A DNA stretch of 64,000 nucleotides, taken from assembly GCA_036872755.1 (NCBI GenBank), contig JAVHNS010000003.1, positions 2,604,001 through 2,668,000 of the forward strand. Direction: 5' to 3'. Origin of the DNA: Orbilia blumenaviensis. Lineage: Eukaryota; Ascomycota; Orbiliomycetes; Orbiliales; Orbiliaceae. Position numbers and translations under genes: made by a program. Under the pieces are notes generated by a model, which searched no databases, had not been told where the DNA came from, and worked only from the letters and a program-made list of their open reading frames with translations. Below, in pieces: positions 61,840-64,000 of this stretch (positions within the stretch are counted from its first letter, which is position 1; the number at the start of each line of letters is the position of its first letter).

Positions 61840-63623
61840 TATAATTATAATATTATTATATAAAATAAATTTGTTAGCGTTTTTTTGAAAAAAAATTTAT
61901 AATTATAATTATTTATTTAAAAAATAAACTTTTATTATAAAATTTAAATGATAAAAAATTATTATATAAAATTTTATATAAATAATTCTCTAATTTAAGT
62001 TATTTTAAATTTTTTAATTATTTTACTTAATACTAAATATTTAAAAAAAAAAAATATAATAAATTTATTATATATACCAATTTGTATTTATACATAAAAA
62101 ACAATATTATTTTTTATAAAATTTAAAACAAAATAAAATTTTATAATAAAAAAATTTTTAATTAAAAAGAAATAATATTTTTTAAAAAAATTAATTTAAT
62201 TAAATTAATAAATTAATATAATTATTATTTAATTAGTAACCTTTATAAATCTAAAAATAATAAAATTTTTCAATTTATAAAAAAAAATATAGACCCAAAT
62301 TATATTATAAAAATAAAACTATATTAATATTTTTATTATTAAAATTTAATCAAAATATATTATTTAATTAAATACATCAAAATTAATTATTATTACTAAA
62401 ATCTATTATTAAAAAAATTATATTAAAATTTATTACCAAAAAAACTATATTAAAATTAAATATTTATGGTATTATATTAAGATCAATATCAAGATTTTAT
62501 AATTAAAAAATCATTTATAATTTATAAAATTATCTAGTTTTTTAAATAAAATTAAAATAAATATTAAAAATTAATTTCTAAATTATATTAAAATACTAAT
62601 TTTTATATAAAAAATATAATTTATATAATGTTTATACTTTTTTTTTTATACTATTTAATAATAATATTAAATTAATTAAATTAAAAATTTAGTTAATTAA
62701 TAGGAATAATGGAAGAAAAATAAAATTATTAAATTAAATAATTTAACTTTAAAATTTAATAATAATTAATTATTTATTAAAATAATAATTAGAATAAATA
62801 AAAAATATTTAAAATTAATTATTACTAATAAAAATAATTAGTAATATAATAAAAAAAATATCAATAAGAATATTTAGATAGATTTTAAATTATATAAATA
62901 AAAATATATTATTAAATTTATTAATTTAAACTAAAGTTTTTTTTTTTTTTTAAAAAAAATTAAATAATAATTATATTTTATTTATTATTAAATATATTAA
63001 AAAATATAAAATTATTTATAAATAGTTTAAAAAAATTATAGATTATATTAAAAAGAATTATTAATATAAAATTATTTAAAAAAAATTAGATTTATATAAA
63101 ATTACTAGTTTTTTTAAATTAATAAAATTATTATTTAAATATAAAATTCTTATATTAAAATAAATATTTAAAATAAAAATTTAAGATAATTTAATTTAAT
63201 ATTAACTTAAATATATATACTCTTATAATTAAATTAATAATTTTTAAATTATTTTTAATATAAATTATTTTTAAAAATTAAAAATAATATTAACTAAATA
63301 TTAAAATTGTGTTTTTAAATTTTAATTTTTTTTAAAAAAAATATATATAATATTATTAAAAAATTATTATAAAAAAATATTTAAAAAATTTAAAAATTTA
63401 GTTTTATGTTTTAAATATATATTTATATTAAATATTTAAAATTTAAAATACAAACATTAATATTTTTTTAAAAAAATTTGATTTTATATTATATAAAAAT
63501 AATAAAAATTTATATCTTAATTAAAATAATAATATTATAATTTCTTTTTATATAAATAATTTATTTATAATAATTATTATATTAATTTTAATAATTAAAA
63601 TTAAGAAAATATTTAAAGTTAAA

Positions 63624-64000
63624 TTAGAAAACTGCTGTGCAGTATTCAAACCCGACTGCAGCATTTTGATTTTAAACCAATCACTAAGTAATATATAATA
63701 ATTAATATAATAATTAATATAATTTTTAAAAATAATTTTAAAATAACTTTTTTGTATGTGATCACGTGACCATTTTTGATGTTAAAATTATTTTTTATTT
63801 ATTTTTTATTTATTTTTTATTTAATTTTTATTTAATTTAATTTTTAAAATTTTGTGATGTTATTTTGAAGATGTATGATGTGATTATTTTGCATGTAAAA
63901 ATTAAATAAAATTTAAAATAAAAAATAATAAAAAATATAGTTTTGATGTTAAAAATAATTATGTGACCTTAATTTTGCTAAAAGTAACTTAATTAAAAAA
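63624..64000 (-). mobile_element. Helitron-like element Hel-14, cut by the window end
   Basis: The 3' terminus reads TTAGAAAACTGCTGTGCAGT and CCCGACTGCAGCATTTTGAT on the plus strand (CTAGGAGG.. with RIP-type changes). The interior modules GTATGTGATCACGTGACCAT and TTTTGATGTTAAAAATAATT follow. The 5' end lies beyond 64000. Nested in copy C. Confidence 0.8.

Larger units (their letters stand above)
38933..64000 (+). mobile_element. LTR-1 retrotransposon copy C, outermost member of a nested series, running off the window
   Basis: It starts TGTGAGAATACTACGTTCAG. Its own sequence occupies about 38933-41544 (minus Hel-8) and resumes at 61840/61845 after copy D, continuing to Hel-14 at 63624. The resumption is colinear with copy E (48440 onwards). 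The 3' LTR must lie beyond 64000. All coding capacity is lost; the 118-aa Phe/Ile-rich frame at 39898-40254 is a chance frame in A/T DNA. Confidence 0.85.

Noticed and set aside
1..64000. Mitochondrial or apicomplexan/Dictyostelium-type AT-rich genome
   Set aside because: No rRNA, tRNA or core mitochondrial genes are present. Repeat copies differ by directional C-to-T/G-to-A change with GC-rich unmutated remnants, which fits RIP better than uniformly AT-rich nuclear DNA.

Overview
This 64 kb window is an extremely AT-rich block of transposable elements and holds almost no intact coding sequence. The best fit is an AT-rich isochore of a filamentous ascomycete (Pezizomycotina-like) genome shaped by repeat-induced point mutation (RIP). 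The main evidence is that paralogous repeat copies inside the window differ almost only by C-to-T and G-to-A changes. For example, the LTR end that reads TTGACCCCATCAGTTCTGACA-like in one copy reads TTAATTTTATTAATTTTAATA-like in others. Long ORFs are absent, TpA is very abundant and the remaining GC sits in short islands. The species cannot be named from this sequence.

Layout. Positions 1-1120 are ordinary-composition DNA with one possible small gene on the minus strand (439-882). From about 1120 to the end everything recognisable is mobile DNA. I define five repeat families from the window itself. LTR-1 has LTRs of about 244 bp (TGTCAGAATAC...TTCTGACA), 5-bp target duplications and a full length of about 6.23 kb after nested insertions are removed. 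LTR-2 has 330-bp LTRs (TGTAAGGTT...GGCCTGACA), one full copy at 21212-28282 and several fragments. A Helitron-like family, here 'Hel', has 14 copies; it begins (T)GCCCGACTGC and ends with GCAGTCGGG, a GCTGCGCAGC hairpin and CCTCCTAG. Two related TA-duplicating TIR families, 'E' (CTCTTGAG ends, five copies) and 'F' (CTATTGAGGAA ends, two copies), carry internal minisatellites built on AGCTAG.

The left part contains an LTR-2 relic, back-to-back LTR-1 fragments and two Hel copies (1.1-5.4 kb). A reverse LTR-1 copy with matching TTCCT duplications follows (5528-15397) and carries one E, one F and two Hel copies. Two Hel copies and a decayed gap come next. A chimeric reverse LTR-1 (20077-35425) then encloses the full LTR-2 element. 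From 38933 to the end lies a nested series: an LTR-1 (C, running off the window) holds an LTR-1 (D, 41545-61839), which holds an E element (43912-52837), which holds another LTR-1 (44394-51881), which holds another E element (46976-48231). Target-site duplications or paralogous empty sites support each of these steps.

No expressed system can be reconstructed; all families are non-autonomous or mutated beyond coding. The most informative signals are the polarity of RIP along LTRs (outward-facing halves spared, inward-facing halves mutated), the Hel termini with an insertion rule that adds exactly one T, and an inverted-repeat module with CACGTG cores shared by the unrelated Hel and E families. 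No rRNA, tRNA, CRISPR array or recognisable protein domain was seen.
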